Assembly: GCF_023634765.1 (NCBI RefSeq)
Contig: NZ_JAMLFX010000017.1
Location: 1 to 64,000, forward strand
Reading direction: 5' to 3'
DNA: 64,000 nt
Source of the DNA: Pseudomonas sp. AKS31
Lineage (GTDB): Bacteria > Pseudomonadota > Gammaproteobacteria > Pseudomonadales > Pseudomonadaceae
Shown here: positions 33,722-44,696 of the stretch, piece by piece
Layout of the letters: the number at the start of each line of letters is the position of its first letter
How positions within the stretch are numbered: the first letter of the stretch is position 1
Made by a program: the position numbers and the translations under genes
Notes under the pieces: model-generated
Seen by the model: the letters and a program-made list of their open reading frames with translations, nothing else
The model's database searches: none
What the model was told of the DNA's origin: nothing

Positions 33722-35404
33722 TTACTCGGGCAGGGCGATAGGGCCGATGTCTTTGAACACATCACCCGGGCCCGGGTTCGCTTTATGTGTCGAACCGCCG
33801 AAATGCTTCATGATCCCCCACACCGCGTTGAGCGACGTCTGCACCGCGCCTTCAACCCACGCGGGTGTCCACGACACATCGTCACCGGCGATGAAAATCC
33901 CGCGCTGCTCGGCGGGCATCTCGTCCTGCATGAAGTGCGCGTACATGCGCTGGTTGTAGCGGTAGTGGCCGGGCAGGGCGCCCTTGAACGCACCGAGGAA
34001 GTACGGATCGGCTTCCCACGACACGGTGATCGGATCGCCGATGATGCGCGCGGCGATGTCGACTTTCGGGTAGATCTTTTTCAACGCGTTCAACGCCAGC
34101 TCAACGCGCTTTTCCACCGGGTGCGGGAGCATCTTCAGCGCGTCGCTCATCCACGAGTACGACAGGCAGATCACCCCCGGTTTGTCGTCGCCGTTGTCGA
34201 ACAGATAGGTGCCACGGGTCAGGCGATCAGTGAGGGTCATGCTCATCAGGTCGCGGCCGGTTTCCGGGTCTTTGTCTTTCCAGAATGGCCGGTCGACCAT
34301 CACGAAAGTCTTCGACGACTGCATGTAGCGGGTGCGGTCGAGGGCCATCCACATCTTCTGCGAGAACAGGGTTTCGTCACATTCGATCTGGGTAGTCAGC
34401 AGCCAGCTCTGGCAAGTGGTCAGCACCGCGGCGTATTCGCGGGTGTCGCCGTTATTGTCGGTGACCGCGAAACGGCCATCCGGCGCGTGAGCAATCTTCT
34501 TCACGCCGGAACGCGGCGCGCCACGGTGCAGCGATTTCAGGCTGGTGCCTTCAGGCCAGTGCACACAGCGTTCCGGCACATGCCGCCAGATGCCTTGCGG
34601 CACTTGCTCGACGCCGCCGACTACAAGGTGCTGGTGATCGTCGCAGTTGGTCATCACCACGCGGAAGATTTCCAGCATCGAGTTGGGGAAGTCCGAATCC
34701 CAGCCGCCGGTGCCGAAACCGACCTGCCCGAACACTTCGCGGTGATGGAACGACAGTTTGGCGAAGGCCTCGGACGTGGCGACGAAGTCGTAAAAGGTGC
34801 GGTCGTCCCACAGCGGCACCAAGGTATTCCACAGCTCTTTCAGGCGTGGCACATCGCGATCGCGGATGGCTTGCTGGATATCGGCGAACTGCGAGCCGGC
34901 TTCCAGTGCGTCCGCCCAGGCGTCAGCCACTTCCTGAAACAGTGCAGGAAGATCCTTCAGGCTTTGTGCGTAATGGGTTTTGCCTTCCAGGTCGATCACG
35001 GTGCTGCCGGAGGCCGGCGTCAGCGGGTTCGGGAAAGGTTTGGTTTCCAGGCCGAGCTTGTCGACGTAGTGATAGAACGCGGTGGAGGACACCGGGAAAC
35101 GCATGCCACCCAGTTCCGCGACGATGCCGTCAGTGCCGTTGAACGCCTGCGAACGCAGACGCCCGCCAAGCTTCGAAGCCTCGTAAACCACCGGTTTCAG
35201 GCCGAGCTTCATCAGCTCGTAAGCCGCTACCAAGCCGGCGATGCCAGCGCCGACGATCGCCACTTCGGCGCCGTGATTGTGCTCAGGAATGCTGCCGAGG
35301 CCGGCCGGGTGTTCAATCCAGTCGTCGAACGCGAACGGAAAGTCCGGACCGAAAATGGTGACTGGTTTCTTACCGTCTGCAGGATGGCGATTGTTCTTGT
35401 TCAT
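33722..35404 (-). CDS. davB: L-lysine 2-monooxygenase
   Basis: A flavoprotein of the amine-oxidase fold, 560 residues, that converts L-lysine to 5-aminovaleramide with O2. The FAD dinucleotide-binding motif VAIVGAGIAGLVAAYEL lies near residue 50, followed by VVYEASKLGGRLRS. The C-terminal FIAGDDVSWTPAWVEGAVQT is the second FAD contact. Length and sequence agree closely with my memory of P. putida DavB. It is the first gene of davB-davA, with an RpoS-like -10 upstream and an Lrp-family regulator next door. Confidence 0.95.
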   Translation of the reverse strand: MNKNNRHPADGKKPVTIFGPDFPFAFDDWIEHPAGLGSIPEHNHGAEVAIVGAGIAGLVAAYELMKLGLKPVVYEASKLGGRLRSQAFNGTDGIVAELGGMRFPVSSTAFYHYVDKLGLETKPFPNPLTPASGSTVIDLEGKTHYAQSLKDLPALFQEVADAWADALEAGSQFADIQQAIRDRDVPRLKELWNTLVPLWDDRTFYDFVATSEAFAKLSFHHREVFGQVGFGTGGWDSDFPNSMLEIFRVVMTNCDDHQHLVVGGVEQVPQGIWRHVPERCVHWPEGTSLKSLHRGAPRSGVKKIAHAPDGRFAVTDNNGDTREYAAVLTTCQSWLLTTQIECDETLFSQKMWMALDRTRYMQSSKTFVMVDRPFWKDKDPETGRDLMSMTLTDRLTRGTYLFDNGDDKPGVICLSYSWMSDALKMLPHPVEKRVELALNALKKIYPKVDIAARIIGDPITVSWEADPYFLGAFKGALPGHYRYNQRMYAHFMQDEMPAEQRGIFIAGDDVSWTPAWVEGAVQTSLNAVWGIMKHFGGSTHKANPGPGDVFKDIGPIALPE

Positions 35405-35444
35405 GGCGGACCTTGCTGGCGACCCGACGCAGGATGCGCGTCTG

Positions 35445-35451
35445 AGTATAG
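35445..35451 (-). promoter_or_regulatory. RpoS-type -10 of davBA
   Basis: On the minus strand CCTATACTCA fits the RpoS extended -10 (CTATACT). It predicts a leader of about 34 bases before the davB ATG. No good -35 is seen. The 223-base gap also holds a REP element at 35566-35590. Confidence 0.45.
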
Positions 35452-35565
35452 GAAAAGATGCCAGCCATTCTAGGGAGCGTAGAACACGTTAATAAGACGC
35501 AAAGTGCCGTCGTTTTGCCAAATTAGCGATCAATATGACGAGCGGATACTGCATACCGATCAGAA

Positions 35566-35590
35566 TGTGGGAGCGAGCCTGCTCGCGAAG
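35566..35590 (+). repeat. REP element, family A, single copy
   Basis: A single forward copy with the GGGAGCGAGCCTGCTCGCG core lies just beyond the 3-prime end of the Lrp-family gene. Confidence 0.8.
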
Positions 35591-35627
35591 AGGCCCTGAA
35601 ACTCGCCCGAGAAGCCCGATCAAAACC

Positions 35628-36101
35628 TTAAACCGGCTGCCCCCGATCAATCTTGCTGCTCAAAATAATCGACGTGGTCGTCTTCTCCACCCCGTCCACA
35701 CTGCCAATCTGATCGAGCAACTGGTCCAGTTGCTCCGGCGAATCCGTACGCAACCACGCCACATAATCAAATTCGCCACTCACCGCACACAACTGCTGCA
35801 CCTGTGCCATTGCACTCAACCGACGCAACACCTCTTTGCCCGAGCGCGGCTGCACCTTGATCCCGACATACGCCTGCAACCCACCATCGACCACTCGCTG
35901 GCCGAGACGCACGCCATAACCGGTGATCACTTTGGCTTTTTCCAGCCGCGCCAGACGCGACGTCACGGTGGTGCGCGCAATGCCCAATTGCCGGGCGAGC
36001 ATGGCCACGCTCTCACGGGCATTGATCTGCAGGGCTGCGATCAGCTGACGGTCGATTTCATCAAGCACGGGCGGGCGGATGTCTGGCAAGGGTGGCTCCA
36101 T
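35628..36101 (-). CDS. Lrp/AsnC-family transcriptional regulator
   Basis: A 157-residue regulator with an N-terminal helix-turn-helix (LAALQINARESVAMLARQLG equivalent at about 15-60, with TTVTSRLARLEKAKVI) and a C-terminal RAM effector/dimer domain (about 70-150). The start at MEPPLPDIRPP is preferred because upstream residues are low-complexity. It sits directly upstream of davBA on the same strand, as in P. putida, so control of lysine catabolism is likely but not proven. Confidence 0.9.
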   Translation of the reverse strand: MEPPLPDIRPPVLDEIDRQLIAALQINARESVAMLARQLGIARTTVTSRLARLEKAKVITGYGVRLGQRVVDGGLQAYVGIKVQPRSGKEVLRRLSAMAQVQQLCAVSGEFDYVAWLRTDSPEQLDQLLDQIGSVDGVEKTTTSIILSSKIDRGQPV

Positions 36102-36234
36102 TGGCGCGGATCGGTGGTTGGCGAATGTTACAGGCTCAATCGTGGGGACGCTTGCAGGCGATGATTGGATTCTCACCTGAGTGTCGACGTTATTGTTCTG
36201 CTGAAATCTGGCCGTTCATTCGCGCCTGTGTTGC

Positions 36235-37329
36235 CTACGCCAATACCTCGGCAAACGCCTCTCGGAACCGGCGCATGTCATCGTCCGTGCCGACACTCAC
36301 CCGAACCCAGGTCGGCCATTCTTTCCATACGCGACCGACATGCACACGACGCTCGGCGAGTGCCTTGACCACTTCACTCGCCGGGCGTCTGACGTCGATC
36401 ATGAAGCAATTGGCCTGGGACGCCGTGCAGCGAAAACCGCGCGCATCCAGCCACGCGACGGTTTCCTCGCGCAGGCGCGTATTGTTGTGTTTCCGTTGGC
36501 TCAACAGCGACGCGTCTTCAAGGCTGGCAATTGCTCCCAACAGGGACGATGCGGCCGGGACGTTGTAGTTGCCGAACACCTCCAGTTGTTCCAACAGGGC
36601 TGGGTTGCCCACGGCGATCCCGAGCCTTGCGCCGGCCATGCCGTAGATTTTCGAAAAGGTACGCAGCACCAGCAGGTCGGGGTGATCCTTGACCAGGGGA
36701 ATGCACGTCGTGGCCTGTGAGAAGTCGATGTAAGCCTCATCGACCAACAGAATCGAGCCTTTGGGTTTGTCTTTCAGAGCACGTTCGATATCGCGGCGGG
36801 CCGTGAGAGTGCCGGTCGGATTGTTCGGGTTGCAGATGTAGATCAAACCGGGCCGAGGGTCGGCAGCCAGCATGCGCGACAGGTCGTGGGCGTGCTCGGC
36901 GTTCAGTGGCACTTCGTGGACGGTGACTTTCCTGCCATGAGCCGTCTGGGCGGGATCTTCGTAGGACGGCGCGGCGACCACCAGGCTGCCCTGCTGCGTG
37001 AAGGCATGCACGGCATGCTGCAAGGCCTGTTTGGAGCCGCAATACGTCTGGACGAAATCCTCGGAAATGCCTTGCTGGCGGGCAAACAGTGCATTGAGTC
37101 GGTACTGGATCTTGTAGGGATAACGCCCCGACAGGGCGATACCTTCCTGCATCGCGAGCCGGGCTGCCGCTGAGGGGCCCCAAGGACTTTCGTTGAAGTT
37201 GATCAGCACGTCATCAGAAGTTGCCGTTGTCGAGGCGGTTTCAATGTGAGCCTGTGCCCATGGGTTGTGAGCCAGCAGGGGCAGGGTCGCGGCGAATCCA
37301 ACGAATGAGCGTCGAGTAACATCAACCAT
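36235..37329 (-). CDS. Tat-exported HisC-like aminotransferase
   Basis: A 364-residue class-I/II PLP enzyme. The N-terminus is a twin-arginine signal: TRRSFVGFAATLPLLAH followed by an AQA cleavage site near residue 27. The core is complete: YICNPNNPTGTL, LLVDEAYIDF and the Schiff-base Lys227 in RTFSKIYGMAGARLG. It resembles histidinol-phosphate aminotransferase, but export makes that role unlikely. No substrate can be named. GGGAG five bases upstream supports the start. It lies between an Lrp-family gene and an acyltransferase, 175 bases from the latter. Confidence 0.88.
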   Translation of the reverse strand: MVDVTRRSFVGFAATLPLLAHNPWAQAHIETASTTATSDDVLINFNESPWGPSAAARLAMQEGIALSGRYPYKIQYRLNALFARQQGISEDFVQTYCGSKQALQHAVHAFTQQGSLVVAAPSYEDPAQTAHGRKVTVHEVPLNAEHAHDLSRMLAADPRPGLIYICNPNNPTGTLTARRDIERALKDKPKGSILLVDEAYIDFSQATTCIPLVKDHPDLLVLRTFSKIYGMAGARLGIAVGNPALLEQLEVFGNYNVPAASSLLGAIASLEDASLLSQRKHNNTRLREETVAWLDARGFRCTASQANCFMIDVRRPASEVVKALAERRVHVGRVWKEWPTWVRVSVGTDDDMRRFREAFAEVLA

Positions 37330-37504
37330 GAAAACTCCCTTTTCGGATCATCAGATTCACCACGGCGGTGTGGCCCGGATACTGAGGTAACGAACTGGTT
37401 AATGGTTGATTTACCGTTGTGCAGTCCCACCACGGTATGCCCTGTTCGGTCCTGAAAGAGGAGTGAGCCTGTTTTCGGGCACAAGGCCTTGTCAGCTGGG
37501 CTTT

Positions 37505-38608
37505 TCAGGGCGTAGTGGCTTTTTCAAGAGAGACGGGTAAAGGCTTTATTATCCGGTGAGCAAACTGCATCACACGACGTTCAATGAGTTGATAACTGAT
37601 GAACGATACGAGAATGACTGCACTATACGACAGGGTCCAGAACAGTACGGCACTCCACGTACCTGCACTGGCGTAACCGAGCATGCTCCAGACGCGACCG
37701 CAGACACTTAGCGTGAGAATGTGCGAGAGATACATTGAATAGGAGATGTCGCCGAAAAACGCGAGCATCCGGGGGGCGCGTTTTCTGCTTATGAATTCTT
37801 GCAAGGCACAAGCCAGCAATAAGAGCGCATAGCCACCACCCACTAGAAAAGCTCTTTCCAGCGATATCGCCTGAATGACATCCGCACTGCCCACTGTTTC
37901 ACCGAGAAAAGCGTAAAGCAGACTGGTAATTCCCGAAGCTGCCAGTAATACCGGCAATAGCTTTTTCAAGGCGGGACGATGCACAACCTTCAGATAAGCG
38001 ATAGCCGCCAGCGCGCCGAGAATGAACTCTATGGAAAATTCGTGAGTGATAATCCGCAGGTAAGGTGCGCCAGTCGCGGGAATGAAAAAAGACGCGAAGA
38101 CAATCGCAAGTAACCAGGCCATCAACGAAACCGAAACATATTTTATTTGCAGCTGCAGTATTAAGGCGAACACCAGATAAAACCATAATTCATGCGTCAG
38201 CGACCAGGCAACCATCACCAGGGGCGCTGATTCTTCTGGTAGTAATAGAAAGGAAGAAAGGAGATTTGAATCGCCGTTCTGAGAGTTATTTACCATCTCG
38301 GGCTTGATAGTGAAAACGAGTAGTACTGCAAAAAAATAAACCCAATAAGTTGGGTAGATTCGGAAAAAACGCCCCTTGAGAAAGTTTAATGTCTCGCCTC
38401 GGAAACCAAACTTGTTGCGGAAGGCGATAATCATCACGAATCCGCTGAGTGCAAAAAAGAGATCAACGCCTGTTTGTCCGTATACAAAAAAATCGGGAGT
38501 GATCGAATCGCCTTGAATATATTTTGCATTTATGAACATAGAGTGGAATGCGACAACCAGAAGAGCAGCCAAGCCCCTGGCAGCCTGTAGCGAAGAAAGT
38601 TTATGCAC
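37505..38608 (-). CDS. acyltransferase-3 (OafA-type) membrane protein
   Basis: About 367 residues with around ten hydrophobic segments. The N-terminal LSSLQAARGLAALLVVAFHS carries the Arg and His conserved in acyltransferase-3 proteins, which O-acetylate or O-acylate surface sugars. The start is uncertain: GTG at 38608 gives VHKLSSLQ, the usual family opening, while ATG at 38638 adds ten residues. Codon use and base composition are clearly more AT-rich than neighbours, suggesting acquisition. No polysaccharide locus is adjacent, so the acceptor is unknown. Confidence 0.85.
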   Translation of the reverse strand: MHKLSSLQAARGLAALLVVAFHSMFINAKYIQGDSITPDFFVYGQTGVDLFFALSGFVMIIAFRNKFGFRGETLNFLKGRFFRIYPTYWVYFFAVLLVFTIKPEMVNNSQNGDSNLLSSFLLLPEESAPLVMVAWSLTHELWFYLVFALILQLQIKYVSVSLMAWLLAIVFASFFIPATGAPYLRIITHEFSIEFILGALAAIAYLKVVHRPALKKLLPVLLAASGITSLLYAFLGETVGSADVIQAISLERAFLVGGGYALLLLACALQEFISRKRAPRMLAFFGDISYSMYLSHILTLSVCGRVWSMLGYASAGTWSAVLFWTLSYSAVILVSFISYQLIERRVMQFAHRIIKPLPVSLEKATTP

Positions 38609-38790
38609 GCGATTTCGTTCCTTGATCGGGAGGTACATCCTGTTCCGGCATTTGGTATTAATGCATCCTTTGATGCAAGCACGATGTGCAGGCCGGGTCG
38701 TTTCTCTATGCGGTAGTTGAAATCTAAAAGCTGCAACGCTACGGCGGATTCTGGGCATAGCGGTTTGAGCTGCTCCCGCGCCAGAAACGC

Positions 38791-38815
38791 GAAAGCCGCG
38801 CATTGCGCGGCTTTC
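38791..38815 (-). terminator. hairpin downstream of the tRNA gene
   Basis: GAAAGCCGCGC and GCGCGGCTTTC pair perfectly over 11 bases with a three-base loop, just beyond the tRNA 3-prime end. The following U-run is short. Confidence 0.7.
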
Positions 38816-38819
38816 AATT

Positions 38820-38896
38820 TGGTGGGCCCACACGGACTTGAACCGTGGACCAAAGGATTATGAGTCCTCTGCTCTAACCAACTGAGCTATAGGCCC
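38820..38896 (-). tRNA. tRNA with CAU anticodon, probably tRNA-Ile2
   Basis: A 77-base tRNA with encoded CCA folds cleanly: seven-base acceptor stem, D-arm, anticodon loop CTCATAA, variable loop TGGTC and T-loop TTCAAGT. The anticodon is CAU. The C4-G69 and C5-G68 acceptor pairs, and the overall resemblance to E. coli ileX rather than metT, favour the lysidine-modified isoleucine tRNA reading AUA. Elongator Met cannot be excluded by eye. Confidence 0.9.
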
Positions 38897-38911
38897 TCAG
38901 TAGGTCGCGGA

Positions 38912-41900
38912 TTATAGCGACGGTTTCTCGGCTGTGCTATCCGAAAAATCCGATACGGTTACATGAAGAAACGTTGCCGCAAATTCTTCCGGCGGCAGCG
39001 GCAGGCTGACGATGTAGCCCTGGATCTGTTCACAGCCCTCGGCGGCGAGAAATTGTTGTTGCGCCTGGGTTTCCACACCCTCGGCGATAACCGTGAATTG
39101 CATGCTCCGGCCCAGCGCGATGATGGCCCGCACAATGGCTGCATCGTGGGGGTCGTCGGGCAGTCCGCGGACAAACGACTGGTCGATTTTGAGGATGTCC
39201 AGTGGCAGGCGTTTGAGGTAACTGAGCGAAGAGTATCCGGTGCCGAAGTCATCGATCGCCAATTGAACGCCGAGGTGTTTGAGTTGGTGCAGCACCGCCA
39301 GCGCCTCTTCGGCCTGACTCATGATGAAATTCTCGGTAATTTCCAGTTGCAGTAAATCCGGCTGCAGGCGGTTGTCGTTGAGCAACTGCTCAATGCGTAC
39401 GAGCAGATTCGGCTGCCGCAGTTGCGCGCCGGCGAGGTTTACTGACAGCGGACCGAGGCTGTCATAGACCTGACTCCATTCGAACATTTGCCGGCACGCC
39501 GTTTCGAGCACCCAGTCACCGATCTGCAGGATCATGCCGTTCTCTTCGGCCAGCGGAATGAAGTGCTCAGGCGGCACGTCGCCGAAGGTCGGGTGACGCC
39601 AGCGGATCAGCGCTTCGGCTCCGACCAGACGATGATCGTCGAGGCTGATTTTCGGTTGGTAGTAGAGGAACAGTTCATCGCGCTCGATGGCCCGGCGCAG
39701 TTCGTGCTCAAGCGCAATACGCTCGCTGGCCTGGGCGGTGAGGTCGCGAGTGTAGCTCTCGACGCGGTTTCGGCCTTTGGCCTTGGAACGGTACATCGCC
39801 GCGTCGGCGTTTTTCACCAGCGTGGCGACATCGCAGCCGTCCCTCGGATAGAGACTGGTGCCGATGCTGGCGCTGATGAAGAACTCATGCTCGCCGGCCT
39901 GGAACGGTGCTCCGAAGCAATTGAGCAGTTTGGTGGCGATGTTGTCGGCGTCGCTGGCCTGTTGCAGGCCGGGCAGCAGGATGATGAATTCGTCACCGCC
40001 CAGACGCGCCACGGTATCGATGTCGCGCAACTGCTCTTTGAGGCGCACGGCGATGCCCTTGAGCAGCAGGTCGCCGACCGGGTGGCCGAGGCTGTCATTG
40101 ATGTGTTTGAAACGGTCAAGATCGAGAAACAGCACGGCGCCCTGACCGCCATTTTCCTGCTGACTGTTCAGCGCCATCAGCAAGCGGTTTTCGAACAGCA
40201 TGCGGTTTGGCAGACCGGTGAGTGGGTCGTGGTGCGCCTGATAGTCGAGCTTGGCTTGCGCGTGCTTGAGGCTGGAGATGTCGGCAAACACCGCGACAAA
40301 GTGGGTAATGAACTTGTCGCGGTTGCGCACGGCGCTGATGGTCAGCCAGCTCGGGTATAACTCGCCATTCTTGCGCCGGTTGGAGATCTCGCCTTGCCAG
40401 TGGCCCTCGTCGGTCAACTGGTGCCACATTGCCGCGTAAAAGGCGCTGTCATGCAGGCCTGAGGCGAGCAGACGCGGTGTATGCCCGAGCGCTTCGCTTT
40501 CGCTATAGCCGGTGATTTCTGTAAAGGCGCGGTTGACCGCACTGATGTGCTGTTGGGTGTCGGTGATCAGTACGCCTTCAGCGGTACTTTCGAACACGGT
40601 GGCGGCCTGTTGCAGTTTTTCCTGCATCAGATGCCGCTCGGTGATGTCGCGGGCGATGGTCAGCATGCAGTCTTCTTCGCCGATCGGCAGCGGACGGCTG
40701 GACACTTCGCAGAGGCGGATCTGCCCGTCGCTGCGGCGGATATGGCAGGTGAAGTCACGGACGAAGCCGTCACGATGCAAAAGATCGAGCATCTGTTTGC
40801 GTTCATTGAGGTTTACCCAGATCCCCAGATCCAGCGCCGAGCGATCCACCGACATGGCGCTATTGAAACCGGTGATACGGCTGAAGCCTTCGTTGACCTC
40901 CAGCAGCAGGCCATCGCTCTGGCGTGACAGCAACAAGCCGTCCGGCGAGGCGTGGAAGGCTTTGGCGAACTTCTCTTCGGAGGTTTGCAGTTGCTGTTGG
41001 GTTTCCTTGAGCTGGGAGATGTCACGCACTACGACAACCAGCGCGGGGGTGGTGTCGAGGTCAAACGGCTCGGCGGAAATCAGGCCGGTAAACAGCTGAC
41101 CATTGTTGCGGCGAAAGGGCATTTCCAGATTGCGAATGCTGCCCGCTTGCAAGCGCTGTAGCAGCCCCGGCCCGACGCCGGGAATCCCCCAGATATTCAG
41201 ATCGGTCGCGGTTTGCCCCAGGACTTCTTCGGCTTTCAGCCCGATCTGCTCTTCAAACGCTTCGTTAACCTCCAGCAGACAGCCATCGGACAGCCGTGCA
41301 ATCACCAGAATGTCCGGGCATTGCTGGAACACTGAGGCGAATTTTTGCTCCGACAGCCGCAATGCCTCTTCCGTGCGTTTGATTTCGCTGATGTCGATCA
41401 TCAAGCCACGCATGACTGGTTCATGACCGTGTTCGATCAGGCTGACGATGTCGCGCACCCACAGGCAGCGGCCATCAGCGGTGATCACGCGATAGTCGAC
41501 GATGTGATCGCGACCCTGGCGAAGCGCTTCTTTGCAGTAACTCTGCGTACGGGTCAGGTCGGCCGGGTGAATGATGTTGTGCCAAAACCCGGGGATCAAC
41601 CAGTGTGATTGCGGATAGCCAAGCAAGTCTTCGGCGTGGGGTGAGACATAGCTATAGGTGAAGTCGCTCATCCGCGCTTCCCAGGCGATGGCCGACAGGC
41701 TCTCGACCAGGCCGCGATAGTGGTATTCGCTGCTGCGCAGTTCCTGTTCGAGGTCGATGCGGCGGGCGATTTCCGAACTGAGGCGGCGGTTGATGCGGAT
41801 CACCACGGCGAGAATCGCCACCAACAGCAACAGCCCCGGCAGACCGTAGATCAGCAGATCCGACCAGAATGTCCGATGATCAAGGACGTTACCGACCCAA

Positions 41901-42658
41901 TGTTCCTGAATGCTGCTGATTTCATCAGGGCTCATGTCCGCGAGGACTTTGTCGAGAATTCCCACCAGCACCTTGTTGTCACGGGGCACGGCCATCGCCA
42001 GTTGGTAGCGATACGGGGTTTCGCCGCTGACGTACAGGCCGTCGAGCTTGAGTTGGCGCAGGCTCCAGACGCTGGACGCGAGGTCGCCGACGACGGCGTC
42101 CACTTCGTCGGTCGCCAGCGCCTGCAATGCCGAGCTGACGTTGGGCATGGCCACCAGATTCAGATCGGGATGGTGAGTGCGCAGCAGTTCGTGGGGCGCG
42201 TAGTTCTCCACCACGGCGATCTTCAAACCATACAGGTCGTCGAGCTTGCGCGGTTGCGCGCCGCCGATGTGGGCGAGAATGACGATCGGAAAATCAAGAT
42301 AAGGGCGGGTGAACGACAGGTAGGTCTGGCGCTCGGGGGTGGACATGATGCCGGGCAGAAGGTCGATCTTGCCCTGTTTGACCTGCTCCAGCACCAGCGT
42401 CCAGCTCACCGGTTCGATGGGGGTCAGTTTGATCGCCAGGCGTTGGCGAATCACGTCGATATAGTCCGCCGCCAGACCCTGATAACGGTTCTGGTCATCG
42501 CGAAACTCAAAGGGCGGCCACGATGCATCGACACCCAGGTGCAAGTCCGGGTGAGCCGCCAGCCAGCTACGTTCTTCATCGGTGAGAGTCAGCGCGTCAG
42601 CCGTTGCGGTCCAGATCATCAGTGACAGCAAAAAAAGCACGGACGCCAATCTGGGCAT
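38912..42658 (-). CDS. rmcA: RmcA-type sensor with PAS, GGDEF and EAL domains
   Basis: A 1248-residue inner-membrane protein that would tune c-di-GMP in response to signals. In order: signal peptide, periplasmic solute-binding domain (about 25-250, LGVDASWPPFEFRDDQNRYQ), transmembrane helix (about 265-290), four PAS domains (about 305-810), GGDEF (signature at 887-891 with an intact RDID inhibitory site) and EAL (EALIRWRHPT near 1013). Position upstream of rpoD and length match P. aeruginosa RmcA (PA0575). In that species its PAS domains sense redox state. Start chosen at MPRLASVLFLLSL, giving a proper signal peptide. Confidence 0.92.
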   Translation of the reverse strand: MPRLASVLFLLSLMIWTATADALTLTDEERSWLAAHPDLHLGVDASWPPFEFRDDQNRYQGLAADYIDVIRQRLAIKLTPIEPVSWTLVLEQVKQGKIDLLPGIMSTPERQTYLSFTRPYLDFPIVILAHIGGAQPRKLDDLYGLKIAVVENYAPHELLRTHHPDLNLVAMPNVSSALQALATDEVDAVVGDLASSVWSLRQLKLDGLYVSGETPYRYQLAMAVPRDNKVLVGILDKVLADMSPDEISSIQEHWVGNVLDHRTFWSDLLIYGLPGLLLLVAILAVVIRINRRLSSEIARRIDLEQELRSSEYHYRGLVESLSAIAWEARMSDFTYSYVSPHAEDLLGYPQSHWLIPGFWHNIIHPADLTRTQSYCKEALRQGRDHIVDYRVITADGRCLWVRDIVSLIEHGHEPVMRGLMIDISEIKRTEEALRLSEQKFASVFQQCPDILVIARLSDGCLLEVNEAFEEQIGLKAEEVLGQTATDLNIWGIPGVGPGLLQRLQAGSIRNLEMPFRRNNGQLFTGLISAEPFDLDTTPALVVVVRDISQLKETQQQLQTSEEKFAKAFHASPDGLLLSRQSDGLLLEVNEGFSRITGFNSAMSVDRSALDLGIWVNLNERKQMLDLLHRDGFVRDFTCHIRRSDGQIRLCEVSSRPLPIGEEDCMLTIARDITERHLMQEKLQQAATVFESTAEGVLITDTQQHISAVNRAFTEITGYSESEALGHTPRLLASGLHDSAFYAAMWHQLTDEGHWQGEISNRRKNGELYPSWLTISAVRNRDKFITHFVAVFADISSLKHAQAKLDYQAHHDPLTGLPNRMLFENRLLMALNSQQENGGQGAVLFLDLDRFKHINDSLGHPVGDLLLKGIAVRLKEQLRDIDTVARLGGDEFIILLPGLQQASDADNIATKLLNCFGAPFQAGEHEFFISASIGTSLYPRDGCDVATLVKNADAAMYRSKAKGRNRVESYTRDLTAQASERIALEHELRRAIERDELFLYYQPKISLDDHRLVGAEALIRWRHPTFGDVPPEHFIPLAEENGMILQIGDWVLETACRQMFEWSQVYDSLGPLSVNLAGAQLRQPNLLVRIEQLLNDNRLQPDLLQLEITENFIMSQAEEALAVLHQLKHLGVQLAIDDFGTGYSSLSYLKRLPLDILKIDQSFVRGLPDDPHDAAIVRAIIALGRSMQFTVIAEGVETQAQQQFLAAEGCEQIQGYIVSLPLPPEEFAATFLHVTVSDFSDSTAEKPSL

Positions 42659-42750
42659 AACGCTCTCGTTATGGCTCGGGGATGATTGTTTCGAGTGTAG
42701 ACGGGGTATGCGGGGGAGGAGGGCTGCGAAGGATTTAATCTGCCATATAA

Positions 42751-42779
42751 ACAAAACCCCCGGCCTGGGCCGGGGGTTC
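42751..42779 (-). terminator. intrinsic terminator of rpoD
   Basis: On the minus strand ACCCCCGGCC and GGCCGGGGGT pair around CA, followed by TTTGTTT. It lies six bases beyond the rpoD stop. Confidence 0.9.
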
Positions 42780-42784
42780 TGGTA

Positions 42785-44629
<1,845 letters not shown>

Positions 44630-44676
44630 AACACCCTATCCACTGAAGGTCTTGGCGGGCAAAAAACAAGCCGAGG

Positions 44677-44682
44677 ATTATA
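44677..44682 (-). promoter_or_regulatory. possible rpoD-proximal -10 box
   Basis: A perfect TATAAT on the minus strand lies in the 67-base dnaG-rpoD gap, about 48 bases before the rpoD start. The -35 region is poor. Internal rpoD promoters are known from other proteobacteria. Confidence 0.4.
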
Positions 44683-44696
44683 CCTGAGCTATGACC

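Noticed and set aside
33515..35473. A 652-codon open frame opposite davB
   Set aside because: Antisense shadow of a clearly identified flavoprotein.
37505..38896. A genomic island integrated at the tRNA gene
   Set aside because: No integrase and no repeated tRNA 3-prime end was found; only the AT-rich acyltransferase suggests transfer, so it is reported as a weak finding instead.
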